A stretch of DNA of 64,000 nt. Origin: Lineus longissimus (taxonomy: Eukaryota > Nemertea > Pilidiophora > Heteronemertea > Lineidae). A program made the position numbers and the translations under genes. The notes under the pieces were generated by a model. That model made no database searches and was not told the origin of the DNA. It saw only the letters and a list, made by a program, of their open reading frames with translations. The first letter of the stretch is position 1. Each line of letters starts with the position of its first letter. The stretch is taken from assembly GCF_910592395.1 (NCBI RefSeq), contig NC_088311.1:24212646-24276645 (forward strand), given 5' to 3'. Shown piece after piece: positions 15,101 through 30,100 of this stretch.

Positions 15101-18100
15101 AAGAAATTCACCTTCACATGAAAAAAAAATTCAACCTCGAGATATGCCAAATATTGCTCAGTTCATATTTCCCTTGTGAAACACTTGTTTCTTTCAAGTT
15201 GAAGTATTCTCATTTGGAGAATACTAGTACTCAGATACTACACGAAGTATGTTAGACATGTATATAGTTGAACAAACTGGCTGAAGTAATGAAGGAACGT
15301 TGGCAAACGTATAGTGGCCTGTCAGGAGTCACTTCAGCCGCCCGAGCGTACCATTTAAACCATCATTAGCGTATAGCGTACCACCTGATACTCTTTATGT
15401 CTCATCGGAGAGCAGTTTATCATCTGGACGCTAAGTGATAAGATTTCTTTCGAAGCTTCCCTTCAACACGAAAATAGAGGCAACATGGTGACAATTTTAG
15501 CAGCTACTGATTTAAGAACGCCAGCTCTGACATCAAAGAATGTACTTTTCAGCGCGAATTGAAAAGATTGAAGTCCATGAAGTACACGATGATTCTCAAC
15601 TGTACGGCTTGTCCTTGTTAAAACTGATCAAGTCATCAAGACCGATTGTCGTGTCAACGTATGGTTACAGTTCAACACCACAGAAGGTGCTTAATGGGTG
15701 TTATATAACGTAGTATACATAGACCAGTGCGAAGTACGAATGTTGACAGTATGTTATACGATGCCTTTGTATAGTCAAGTGTGTATACATGTACTTGATG
15801 TATATAGCTGGTTCCCATATTCAAACCGCTTCATCAAACTCATCATCCACATTTTCATTCTTATGTCATTATTTGAAATATATTTTTGTCATATCCGGGA
15901 AACTTCAGCTCTTCATATTGCCAATATATTTCATTTTAGCCGCATGCATTTGTTTTGTCCTACGTGACAAGTGTAAAATCAACAAGTTTTGTTTTGACTT
16001 TGTTACAAATATATTTCAGTGCTTTATTTGTATTTGCTGTACATCTGAAGTTGTTTAATGTGCCCACGTAATACAAGTATCAAGAGAAATGTATCCCCGA
16101 CTTTAATTTACACCATTACAAAACGTGCATTATATTCCGCACATAAGTTTTACTTTTCTCAAAATTGATTGATGATGTTTCGGTATATGTTAGCGGATAT
16201 CAAACGTTGTGTGATGATCCAGCACAACACGGTTGGTTTGCAGTCCCCAGGGACACGCATCACGGAAGGTTCGAACTGGTTTGCTGTGATTAGAACAAAA
16301 AGTAAACTTGTAATGATGAGAAAAAAACGCATTGGTGTGTGTAGCGGTTGCCTTCGTGAATATTTAAGTGTAGAAGTTAAAACCATGATTGTTTACTTGT
16401 GAAAGTTACAGCTTTCCCGTATGGCTCAAAGCTGACATGCATGCATAAAAAACCCTAACGGCCAAGTTGGAAAACACTAACGCCTGTCCGCCATGTTTGA
16501 ACTACCGGTCAGCCATGTTTCAAAAGCCCTCAGATATGATAGACTGCCAGCTGGCCGCAGTGGCGCTACCGTATTCACCAACAGAGTGCAGATATGAGCA
16601 TCAGTTCATATATCTCACACGACCAATATTTGAAATCGAATGCCAATTCATCAGACAGTTCCTCAATACGCGCATGGTTTTAATACTAGCAAAGCGGGAA
16701 ATTGTTTTGCATCTTTAAATCTCGAAAAATAGCTGCGAGCTGCTATAATCATCACAGGGTGTCATATTCATCTCCTGATTATGTATCTTATGAATTCACT
16801 TTGCCAATATTGTAAAAGGTCAAGTTTTAAAGGCCACTTTGTGATTGAAAAATTGTACTGATGTCACAAAAATGCCATTCTGTCAAGCTTGTACATGAAA
16901 TGAAAAACTGAAAAATACGTTCATATACAACAATGGCCTCGTGGCATAGTGGGTAAGACGACAATGACCAAGTGGCGAGGGTTACGAGTTCGAACCAGCT
17001 CGAGGAATATTTTTCATTTTTAAGTGTAGAATACATGTACACCTTCTATATGAAGTTATGGTGTTTGTGTATGGTTTTACTAAGAATACATGTAAGCTTC
17101 TCCTTAAGAAAGTTATGGCTTTCGTTACGTATTGTCGCTTTTGTACAGGGTTTCAATGCATACAATGTACAATTTTATACTGTTTCTACCGTTTTACAAT
17201 GCATTCTCCATGTGTGTGGTAATTCTTCACTTAATGGAGGCAACTGTGGCTACAGAGGAAATTAACCCACAGCGATAAAGTACATCTGAAATTAGGTGAT
17301 GTCATTGCAGCTTGCAATCTTTCTTACAACCTGGCATGATAACTATCGCCATCATTCACACACTCGCCATAAGTGATACACTACTTAGATGTGATTTCCG
17401 GAACAAGAAAAAACAACGGATTTATGCTGGTCACCAGATGCCTCACCAGGTTTTTTCCGACTCGTGAATTAATTCTTTCATCCAAATGCTTAGGAAATAA
17501 GATGGACATATATGGCCATGACGTTACCATCCTCGCAGTTAGTAATCATACTTGCATCCTACATGTCTAGTTATTAGCCTTCACACCCTTCCTTCTCGTT
17601 AGTTTATGTGATTCAGGCATAGATAATGCATGAATGGCAGTCATTTCTGGTATATGAATATTACTTAAGTCATAGATGAAAAATGATTTTGATAACGTGA
17701 GTCATGCGCTTTCCAACAGCACCTTCTTCTAGCTTTTTGTCTTGAGACGTTATTTACCCTTCATTTATCATTAAAGAATGATGATTAAGGTACAATACTA
17801 CTCTACACGCTCATGATAACCTACACACATGTACAATAGTCTTCTCTGGTATTGAAATGGGTATTAAAAATGAAAGCAACGACTCGAAGTTGGTGTTCAA
17901 GTATACTTTATAGTTATCTAACAGTTTGTTTATTCCTCGCTACAGATTGTTTTTGCCCGCCACATGCTCCCCTGAGACCAGGGGACCACATATCGACCCG
18001 ATAGATAAACAACATTCGTATTCAGACATCGTTATACCGAACGCCTTCCTGCACGGTCGATAGAACTGAAATTGATCTTGTTGTGAGGTGTTTTCATGGT

Positions 18101-21100
18101 AATAAGTAGCATGCCTTCACGCCAGATAGATTTCAAGAGAATAAAAAACCAATTAGAGAGATTATAGTCCTATTTACTAGAGTCATTCATGGGCGATACT
18201 CGCATTTACCCGAGCCATTCTGTTGGCATTCATGACATGGGCGAGGCGGTTGATCTGGATAATCCTTGAGCGATTTGCGCTGATCCCTAGATCTCATTTG
18301 TCACCTAGTATAGCCTGGCATCTGCTGGAAATTGATTTCTGTGACAAATCTGTTAACTGGAAGTGTGAATCACTATCGAAGAGCACGTTTTTAACTACGA
18401 CTGGTTGGGTTTTCCCCAAGCAGGTAATGCCAAAAATGGAAGCATTGCTTGCTCGAGCCTCCACATACAGGCTTTATCTGCAGGTGATACAGTCGCTTGA
18501 GTCTTAACTTATTTTTGATAACAGGAATAGATTTCTGGCATCAACTTATTTGATGTAAGCGAGGTAAAGGTCAAATGCAAGGTAGATGGGAGAAAGCTAG
18601 GCCTTTCGAATCCATTGTGTTCTATTCTCTTCATTAAGTCTGAAGTTAGAGCGTTTACGTCGTTTTCAGAAAACGCCCCCTAGTGGTGAAAGCGTGACTA
18701 GGATCGATCCGATTTTCCGTCCCGACAGCTATTTCAAAACCGCCCAATAGCAAAACTATCAGCTTTGCGTTCAAAAAAAAAATCACCATAATTTTTATCG
18801 AAATACTGAATAAACCCGCCATTGATTCCAAACACCATATCCCCTCGGGAGAACCCTATCATGAATTGAGAGATCGCGATGAATTTTTCATTACTTTTCA
18901 TTCAAAACAGTCTGTACCACTTGTCTAAATGAGATGAAATGTCTTGCATATTCAATCGTAAACAAACGTCGTAACACTAAATAAAATATTCATTTGCATG
19001 ATTGGAAAACTTTGTTAACTCGTTCCCAAAGTCCAGGCAATATATCACGTGATGACAAGCAATGACGTCACCGTATATCTTATAGATCTAAATCGACGTT
19101 TCCGACAGCTCCAAATCTCTTCAATATTGATGAAAGTGCAGTTTTTTCTGGTTTCTAAGATTAAATAATGATGTAATATTTTTTGATAAAAGCTGCGTGG
19201 GCGGTTGTTTCGTAATTCCTTTATTTTTTGAGTTTGTGGCTAATGATAACAAGACTATTAAGTTTACTTGGAAATCAGATGGAAAGAAAAATAGTTTTGA
19301 AAACAAAAGGTTGTGTTCTTTACACAATCATTGAAAAGGCCATAATTGGCGAATAGTTTGATACTTATTCTTAAGTAGCTAAAGGACTAAACTTGGAATA
19401 TTGTGGTAAATCATAAACGCATGCACGCATCCAAATTGAATAACAAACCTTATGATGTTTTGCTGTATAACAACTGCGATCGAATTCAGCACTCCAAACG
19501 GGATCAAACCATTAGCCTGAGCTTTATTTTCACAAAAGACTCTATCACTAAAATTGAATTGAAAACTGAAAATCAGTCACTTGATTTATTTTCTTGCTTT
19601 TAAGTTAAACGCCAGCTACGAAGAAGATTTAACATCCTGTGGAACGGATGATGTCACCGCGTGACGTGTTATCTCCCGAACCGAGACCAAAACTGCACAA
19701 CACAAGACTTGCAGACACTATCGCGATGACTTTATGCCAACCATCAGTGATTTTATTGAAACATCAGCATATCTTGTGAGTTAATAGTCGACGCTTGACA
19801 CAGAAAGGCATCAATCATTATCAAAGAGAGCGCGTAAACATTAAACCAAGTCTCGGAATAAACCTTAGAATCTTTGCAATCACTCTTTCGTTCATGTTAG
19901 CGTAATTTTAATAGCGGTGCTGCCACGTTCTATCGCTTTTTGATTAAATGATTGTCTTCCGCGCATCTTGGCTTAATTCGTACATACGGGTAGTAGATAA
20001 CTGTTTCATTAAGTTTTAAACTGAATGTTTTGCAATTTGCAGAAGACATTCATCTTCTTTGGACGAATCGATGGCTATGAAGTTTCGATATTTTCCAATT
20101 GCATTTGATGAAAAAAAACAGTGCAGGACTAAGATAACGGTTGTGCAGACGATTTTTATGATCTTCGTGTTTACCACTCGCAAAATGAAAAGTTACGGAA
20201 ATATAACCTGTGATTGGTTTAAAGCTGAATACCGCACGGTGAAGCAGAAATAAGGGCATTCAATTGGCCAACAAGACAGAAATCATAAGAAAATTATAGT
20301 TGGAGAAAGTGATGACGGTTATTGAGACAACTTAGCAGTGCTGAGGGCGTTTTCACTCCTCAGGAGCTGATAAGACCTACACAGCAACAACAAAAACGCG
20401 TCCCTTTCCCAGGAAAATCCTTGGAGCCGCGGCCATTTGACCTGAGATGATTGGTTTCAAGCTGCAAAAAGCTCCTTTCAATCTCCTCGGTTTCGTGGCA
20501 TGTCAACAGAATACCATCGGTGGCGACCGAGGTGATGGCACGTGGCTGATTTTATTAATTGGTACATGGCTGTTTTTATGTTCCTTTTTCAACGATGTTG
20601 GTGGAAATCACTTTGTCGACATGGACAGAACACTCGGTAGGCTAACTACTGACACAACTTCGACGTGTACTAAAATCGACAATCCTTTTATTTCATTTTC
20701 TGTGAACTTACGTGTTTGAAGCTCTTTCTTTTTCAAGATTGCCCCGTTCACACACACGTACGTTGTTTACATGTTTCCAGAATTTTAGCATTCGCATTCG
20801 TAAGCTAGTAGGTTCAAACGGATGCCTCCGGGATTATGCTATAAGAGTGAAACAGCAAAGAGGACCGAATGTACTGCATCGTGTCATTTCCTGACACTCG
20901 ATGATGATCCAGTCATCAACGCATTTACACAGTTACAGCGTATTGCCGAGTGACTAACTAACCACTATGCCCATTTTTGAACCCGGGCCGCCTTTACTTT
21001 ACCCCAATGTCACTTTGCAGTATGTTGTAGCCGAGGGCGTACAAACTTTCATCCCGAAAAATTGTTGCCCAATCAGTCGTTTTGTTTATGCCGATCCGCC

Positions 21101-24100
21101 AAGAAAGTTATGTACATTTGACTCCATAGCTCGTTTTGCCATGTTAGAGTACCATCTCTTTTTAAGAACCTTCTTCTTAACGCTATATTGCTTTCATTTC
21201 CATTAACAGCAGTTAGAGGACTTGTTACCCATTAGTGGCATTTTTTATGTCGCCTGCATGGTCGCGGCTGAAGCAGTGCCTAACTAATGGGAATTGTTTC
21301 TGGATGCGTGCCATCTTTATGAGGGTAGGGAGACCTTAAAGGGAGATTATGAAAATATACCCAGGTATAAGACGGGTTGTTCTCAATGAAAATCCGCAGA
21401 GAACATTATAAGGAGTAAGCCACAAGTACCACCTACGTTCCACTCATCTTGGTGGAGGGGCGTTAGTTTAAATACTGAAAGTGACAATAAATGATATTCT
21501 TCTGTTTTAAAGAGTTCATATGTACTCTGTATGAGAATAAATCCATTCGTCCGAGCTGGGTCAACATTTACAGCAACGACAAATAAGCAACTTGTAAAAA
21601 TGACATATCAGAGTTTAAAAGTACTGATAACCAGAAATACGCATTCGGTATAACATTCATTGCGATTTGTTGAGAACGACCATGCAACTATCCCCTCGAA
21701 TGAACGATTTTACAAGCAGTTCCAGAAAAAAAAATCAACCCAGGCGTAGGAGTTCTCTGGCATGATGCGGCCCAAGCATGCTGATAGAAGATCGCGAAAT
21801 GCCATTTATATCTTTTTTCAATTAAACCAGAACTTGAATAGTCTTCAATGTCCAAAAGATATCATGGAGTATTTGCATCTTGGCGTGCGGGCTGCACGCT
21901 TGACTGGTGAACGTCAATTGAGCTGCAGCGGAGCGGTAACACTGATAACGCTCATGGAGAGAGCTGGAGGAGAATCATGATTCTCGATCGGACAAAATAA
22001 TTCAAAACGTACATTCGGTGGGATGAGCGAAAACGCGTCTTACATTCTTGGCAACTGAAGAGGCATCTGTGGAGAAGAAACTTTAAAGATTTCAAATTAC
22101 GAGAGTTTGCCCTGTAGTGGTTGGCGGTAAAAGGCACAGCCTAACCAAACGGGGGAGCAAAATTACATTTGTTTTGGCTAAGCAGCTTCCTTTTATCACA
22201 ATCCCCAGGTCAAAAATTCCGATTAGATTCTTACAACATACCTAATTAATATTTTATTCAGTTTTGTATGAGAAGCTGAATAAATCTTGACTGAGGATCC
22301 TGTCAGAATCTTGTAGGGATTTTCGACCTGGCTTTTGACGCCGATAGCCGACATAAATATGCCGTCGGAGACGCCAATGATTGGACAAAAATCACTAGGT
22401 TTTGTATCGGATCATCCTCTGATCTATTAAGCTTCTTCCAGAAGGTAACAACGCATGTGCTTCCTCTCATAAAGGTGAGTATTGCTCTCATCATCATCAA
22501 CCGAAGCGAAGGTTATGCGCTATTACTCTAACCATCTGTCGTGACGGTTATGATGTGAACAGAAACAATAAAATCACATTTCGACACTGGTGCATCAGAT
22601 CGGCATCTGCTATGCTGATTACCTATGATGAGGAATATTATCACCGAAGGTAATGTCAGCTTGACACCAACTTAGACGATGTGGGGCAAAACGTAAGTGA
22701 CAAGGCCCAAAATAACCCACTGTGGGCTCAGCTTGAAGCACCGGGTTAGGTTGTAGGTGGGTTATTGCCAATATGACAAGACCACATAACATAGTCGTCA
22801 AGCGGTATTTTTACGATTTTATTGGTAAAAGTGTTAGTGGCAATCTCTCAAAATAACCAACGTGTCGTCTGTTGGGGGCGGGTGGTAGGATTTAGGGAAG
22901 CAAGAAAAGCGAACCATCACATTTGTGAAGGTATCCTCACTCAACACAACGTATCAACATTCCTCTTGCTTGAATGGCTGCTCCGGCAGGGAGAATGTCG
23001 ACGAATCTAATATCATGCAATCTACAACGCTCTCTTTATCAGCCAAATCAAATTATTCAACATAAACTTGAGTTAATATATTGAGAAAATAAAAATTCGA
23101 TTCCCCTTCTCTAACGAGTCTGTTAATTCGTGTCTTGTCTCATTTTCAAATTACACTTTATTTAGTTGCATGCTAACGACACACGACATACCATTGTACG
23201 GTTTACTTTTCGACACTTATCTCTTTTACGAAGTTCAATGATGTATGAAGCAACGAGGACCTGCCAAGTCTAATGAGAGAAAATATCTGATTCGTGTTGA
23301 CCTAGTTTAATTCGAAATCCCATTAAGATTCTTATACGATCTTTGTAGTTAAGATCTCATGCCGCTTCGTGTACGTGAACATGTACATGTACAATCTTTA
23401 CACTATTCTTGTAAGTTTAGTAGTTAAGATCTGAACTATGAATCTTACATAACTGTAGAAAAGTCATTTTTGATGAGGTTGCTCGATTGAAAGGTCTGAT
23501 TATAATTACTTCTCATTTGAATAATTCGCTTGAGACTGCAATTGGTTATCGCTTCTTACATTTTCCAAATGCACAAGGTCAAGCACTTTTGTTTTGATTC
23601 AATTTTTCATCGAGTCATCAACGAATTACCTGCAAGAAGGTGCGATTTTGACATCATTTCTTTCATAACTGCAATATAAATATTCACATTTATCATACAT
23701 AACACATTTATGATATTTGCATGCTAAGACGTGACCAGGAGTCAATAGGTTCTATACCAATGAATTATGAATGCTAGCTAATTACCCGTCAATGAATATT
23801 AACCGAACACGTTTCATAATCGAACAACTTTTTTATTTGTGCGTGTGTGTGTATACATATGTATGTGTTTATATATACGTGTATACTTTAGTGGACAATG
23901 AGCCATTGTCAAAGGTAATTAGACCAGAAGAGAATGTATACTGCGCCCATTGGCTAAGATAATACAAAGATTGGATTCCTTTTTCTGACGACCAGCCGGA
24001 GGCAATACCGATACCTCAAAGTGAACGAGCATAATTTTTCATTACAACAGGAAGAACCATGCAGATTACAAAACCTTTTGTCTAACGTGACAGTTCGTAT

Positions 24101-27100
24101 CCAGTTTGAGAGAACTTATTGAAAGTTTGGTATGATATAGAAGAAGCCAGTAACCTGGCCGAAATCCTTGTCTCTCAATATCAGCACCAGGAAGACATGC
24201 TCAAGTCTGTGACGTGTAGAAATGCAACATCACCAGGTTTATGATTGAAAATCATCCCATATATCACCTGATGACCATTGGCCATCACCTCACGTACGAA
24301 CTCACGCGAGATTATTATTGGATTCAAGTGTATTATTTCCCAAGGGAATGAAGTCATCGCGAGTTTCAACTTAGGGGACATCCCGTCAGGTTGGTTTCAT
24401 TAATGAAATATAATTTGTTAGGAATAGGAGAAAGTGCGGGGCAAAGATGATGTAATGAATGACGATATAACATAACCTTTTCGTGATTCGAGAAGTTCAG
24501 TGATACCGATGCACGAACGTGTCCATCCGCGAACTTTCATGTCCACCACAACAAAAACACTTGTTTATTAAAGCGTGTTTACTTTTCGGTTGATCTTATC
24601 ATTCACTGCATCTGCCCTACAGATGTCTTTTCTGAAGAAGGATATTTTCAGGGTTTACTTTTAATCCCAGCATCAGCATCAATAATCACTAATCGGTGAA
24701 AAAACACATTGCTAAAACCGCCTCCAGCCAATACAGTCACGTGATTCGTTTGTCAATTGTCGTTACTTGGATAAAGTGATGCGTTACGGCAGGGAATTAA
24801 ATACTTCAGTACCTGTTCTCTCGTTATTATAAAGGAATGCAATTACTCTTGATTAATCTCTTCCAGAATCCATTTAATTGAAATTTAGTTTGACGTGTTT
24901 TTAATTGTTTCTTCTAGCCATTAATCAGTCGCCAGGCTAGCAGAGAATGGCGAGGCACTTCCATATTTGCCATCAACTTGTCTATCTTTGATTGCGGATT
25001 GACGGTGGTTTAATTGAATTTGTGCAAATTAAAGAATACGTGATTTTCTAATTTACGAAAATTGATTTCTCACCCTCTTTTAGAGAGAACAAAGTGAGAA
25101 TGATAAGAAATCAACTCCAATTAAAAATAACTTCACATGGATCCAACGTATCATCAGTCTCTAAACCGCGTTTTAAGACTAGCACCGAAATAATCTGACC
25201 ATGAAAGCAATGGTCAGACGCAAAAGCAATATGTTATTTTCCTCCGCGGGCGCAACTGGGTCAATCAATGTCAATTACTTGCTCACTTTTCGATTGCGAC
25301 CACAGCGGAACACACCAAATGGTATTACGCATGCCAAGTAGGCGAAACCGGAAGTTTTATCTGATATAGTTCAGTAATGGAGGAGAATTGCTTAGCCGTG
25401 TGCATCTTTGGGACGGAGCATTGGAATACATGCTGTAATTTATGGGTCATGGCAGAGCTATGTGTTAACTGAGAGATGCTTATCACCAGACGCAACCTCG
25501 TCGTATAGCCAGTTGGTAAAAGCATTGAACATTTAAAAGGCAATAAGCTGTGATCAGCAAACCAAGACAAATTTAGCCATATCAGCAATCTTTCTGACAT
25601 GTCAATGTATTGAGTGTTAAAAGTAACTGTAACAATGTTACAAAATTACAATACAAAATATCCATTCATTTTAACGGTGAAAGGAAATTAAATTTCAAAG
25701 CATTATTTTCCCTGTCTGAATAGAAGAATGAATTCATATAGAAGAATCTGGTCTCTTTTATTTGTAGGCAATATGTGTTTCATCTGATAAAACTATTGAA
25801 ATATGAGAAAACCTTGATGGATTTTATCCCTTAAAAAGCTATTAAGTTCTTGCAATCTCATTGTTTATTCGGGCGATCTTGAAGAATGATAGATTTAGCA
25901 GCTCGCTTATTGAAAATACACAATGACTCTTCGCTTAAGAACTGTCGTATTGCGAATATTTGGACAAGGGTGTCTACTGCGACTCTGGCCCAAGCAGTTC
26001 TCGTGTCAGTGGACATGATGAAGCAAACACTAGTAAGAAAGCCACACTGACGCTTGATTGGCTACCGATGAAATGACGTCAGCATTCCTCAAACTCATCG
26101 GTGTGTTCTGTGTAATGTTTACAACTGAAATTAGACTTACAATAAAATATCAAAATTGCATGAATATTACCTGCAACTTCTTATTATTATCAAGATCGCT
26201 TGCGAACTTCTTTTTGTATGAAATAATGTACTTACCGACGGGGTAACCGCATAACAGTATACTGGTGGCTAAAACGTGGTGTTTATGTTCCTTGTCGAAG
26301 TATTCACCGATGACGAGTGAGGATGACATCAGAAGCATACTGGAGCCAATTCCGTACAGGATACTGTGGGTCAGGAACATCCATTCTAGCTTGCTCACGA
26401 AGGATGAGGCCAGGCAACTCACGGAGAGGATCAGGACCCCAGAAAGCGCCACCTTGCGGTAGCCGTTGAAACCTAAAAGGCGGATCAGGGCGACTGACAG
26501 GGGAGCACTGGTTAGTGAGACGGTGAAGGAGAGCGTCCCTATCCAATCTGCAAAGAGGAATTGAGAGATATTGTTACTTCTCGTTGGGTGTTTGTCAATA
26601 TGTTCAAAGCGAGATTTCGCATCGATTCTTCAATTAAAAATCCTTAGCTGCAGCCGGATTTGCCCCAAGCCCCTCTCTCACTGCGAGATAGCAACTCTTT
26701 TTTTCAGGTCCTGACAGGAATACTTGAATTATCTTTTAACTCAAGACCTCCTTTCCTGCTCTCATTTACTTGAAACACACTGAAATGTGTTTACATCCCG
26801 ATGCATAAGGGAAGACTAGCATTCGATTTCATATTGAATAACAATGTCAAACAATAAACATATGTTTCAATAACGACAATATTTTGAAGACATCATATAT
26901 ATCGCTGTGGGTATTTTCAATCACATTGTAATTTACCTGAAAACTAATAAAAACATAATAACAACCATAACAGTCCAAACCATACAATAATAACGATATC
27001 AGCTCCCTGTGTGTTATCTTTCATACAGAATAGATTACGAATGAAATATTCATATCCATATTCATTCCGGCTTTTATGATGTTTATTCGAAGGTAGTTTG

Positions 27101-30100
27101 AGTTAATGGTATCTCATGCAGCCTTGCCATGAACCTGATCAAGTTGGAAGAGTTTTCAAGAAGAGTGCGATTCATGGGACGTCGAACCGTAACTGTATCC
27201 GGACAGATTTCATTTCCCAGCCGGTATCTTTGAGGGGGTTGCGCCTGTAATATTCTCCTGATGTCGGTTATTCCGGTCAATCTCACCCAGATCTGTACAG
27301 AAATTAAGTTTTCTGCTATTACCCTGTGTCGTTAAGAAACAAATTAAAGATTTCTCAACCTTTTTGCCTGTAAGTGATTATCATTGGACACATATGCATT
27401 CTAAAAGAAGCCGTTAGGAGATTTTTCTTTTGGACGAATGCGTCTCCAAATGTTGTTTGTATGCAGAAGGTAGATACACTGGTGGAACAAACAAGCCATG
27501 ACCCAATAAAGACATCCATTACTCAACTAAAACCAAAACAAACCACTGGTGATAAGCTGCTGAGTAGGTTTGTTTGGGGAAAAAAGTAATTGCCAACAAA
27601 CTGCGGAAACGAATAAAAACCTAAAACCGCCTTTGGAGCTTCTGGTCGAAGAATATGTGAAATATCGGCAGATCTGGCTGCCTGTGATATCTAGCGCTAA
27701 TCGTTATGGCGCTGACAGCAGTCCCCCGCTCTGGCCAGAGGTGAGCCGCCGATAATTGCCTCCATACCAACGTCCCGGACAAGCGTTCAGCATTCCAGCG
27801 TTGGAGACAATAAAATGCCGCAGTTTATTGATATTTTATCGTGATCAGAACACATAATTCACCAATCATTAAATTACTGTTTTCGTATCGGGGGCCTATC
27901 AGATACGGCTGGCTCTGCATAGTAGGCCTTCCCAGGAGGCAGTGCGCTTATCTTGCTTCACACGGTTGCCTCCAAATATTCGCCATCGAAGCAGTTATAG
28001 AGATTTTATATTCGCAAAAGTGCAATCATTCACGCCGCAGTTGACACCTGACAGGGCGCCTTTAATGTCCCGAAACATCTGATGCCTTGAACGAAGGAAA
28101 TCGAAACTTGTCAGGATCAGAGAACGCGTGACGCAGGTCTTAACGACCGCATTTATCTCGAAGAAATAGCGCGAAAGGTGGGCTGGCGTATTTGGAACGC
28201 CCCGTTGCGCATTCACTGCGAACTCCAGGTGATGTGAGCGATAAAGGTCCAATGAGGCCCCGTCTGGTCGGGTGTTCGCACAGGCAATTAAAGGTTAGGT
28301 TGACGATGAAGTAAGTCAAAAGTGGCACCAAGCCCAGGAGTGTTTAGGTCTGACATTGGTCAATGGATGTTTACTGATACATTGCTATGTGACGTCAATA
28401 GTGATAATGCCACTCGTGTATGGGTTGTTCGGGATGGTTGAAAGGAGCATTGGGTCATGTTGCTGATTGAGAATACTTCTAAGGCATTCGTTGACCAGAA
28501 TGGTTTAGAATACGTCTACATATCTCAACAACAAATCCTCGTATATCAGGCCTTTTGCACATTTCAAATATCATGATTTAGGAGTGAAAACGCCCTGAAT
28601 GTTAAGGTGCTTTGCCCAACCCACCTAGTGAACTAAGTTAATCTCCGTACGTTAAGAAATATTGGTTTTGAGCATTGCCTTATACTGCAACATGCATTTT
28701 CGAGTTTCCTACCCCCACCGAGTCGTTTTACTGATCAACCCATCTTCCCCAAACGACTCTATCTTCGCTTTGCTTAGTCTAATCGTTTCTCCATGCAGCC
28801 ATCTCTGTGATAACAAAAGTGGTGATATTTGATATTAAAACACGCGTTTTATTGATTTCGATTTTGTTCCTGCGGTCTCTTGATGGGGAGTGAACACGCG
28901 AAGCGTCGATCATGAGCAGTGTGAAAACATGCCGGCGATCGGGAAGAACCGTGATCAAGTGACATCATCTAGACATAGTCCCGACAGACTTTTGTATATA
29001 TTCCAAGAATTGGCATATCATTTCTTTGATAGAAACAATTGCATGGATGATGTCAAGACGTATTCGGTTCTTATAGTCTGACGATTTCTAGGGCATCGAT
29101 AGTAAATTGTTGAAAACAGTATCCAGCTAGCTTTAGGGAATCGGTGAATGAACATTTCTAGGAGTCAAATTGTGATGACAAGTACATTTCATAAGTGATA
29201 AGATATTGGTGTAAAAAGGATTAAGGATATGCATTTTAATGAAAACAAAATAATGCTTTTGAACGCCGGTAATATCGAAATACATGTATGTTGTTACAGT
29301 CGGATATAAGAAATACACCATTGTTCCCTCATTTGCTAGTTTTAAGACAAACATAGTAAATCGTTATACCGGTCAAAGGCGGGTTCGGTGATGAGAGGAA
29401 GTGTTGGTGTAGAAACCAACTTGGTTGACAGCGTACAGGACACGTGTTTGTTTGATAAAGCATACCTATGTTCGTAGAGGAATCGAAAAGTTCGGGAGTT
29501 GCCGGACTCAGCATGTCGAATCAAACCAGCGACATTCATAGATACCGAAGCTTGATCGAGATGCCTTCTTGAGTTAAGCAGTCATGTTGTCAGATTTAAG
29601 CATAACTTTGTTCCAAAATGGCTCCATTTTCGTGTACTGTTTCGAAGAACCATGAGGATGAAAGGAACATGCCAAACTAAACCAGATACCCAGATAAGGC
29701 GACTTTATCGAGGTGTTTTCTCTATCAGCGAGATCATTGGATATTGTTCAAGAAGTGCCCCTTGTCACAGACTGTTTCAAGGTTGATCGTGAAATAAAAG
29801 GCACATGTCGAACTAGACTAGTCACTTCAGAGATAACGGTCGCTCTTTATCAGCGTGATCATGCGTGTCAAGTCTCACCAAAGCTTCATATCCTCCGCAC
29901 GACAAGCGGACACATGAGCAGGAAGAGGGAGAGATATGCAATCTTTACCAAGTTACTTCCAGGCATATGATCGACGTCGTCCGATTGATCACGCCATGGT
30001 CACGTTTTGAGGCGATGGCGGGATAACGATGATACCATCTCTGACACCTTTTTCCTTCTCGTTTCTTGATCATATCTCTCCTTCGGCGACCAACAAGATA

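Larger units (their letters stand above)
8679..26235 (-). other. Transporter intron 2
   Basis: 17,557 bp. It contains a tRNA-derived SINE-like head (16935-17005), CTCF-like motifs (16555 and 18674), a TG/TA microsatellite (23839) and one member of a dispersed repeat family (23391). The many open frames are under 95 codons, overlap on both strands and resemble no family. No nested gene is supported. Confidence 0.7.
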
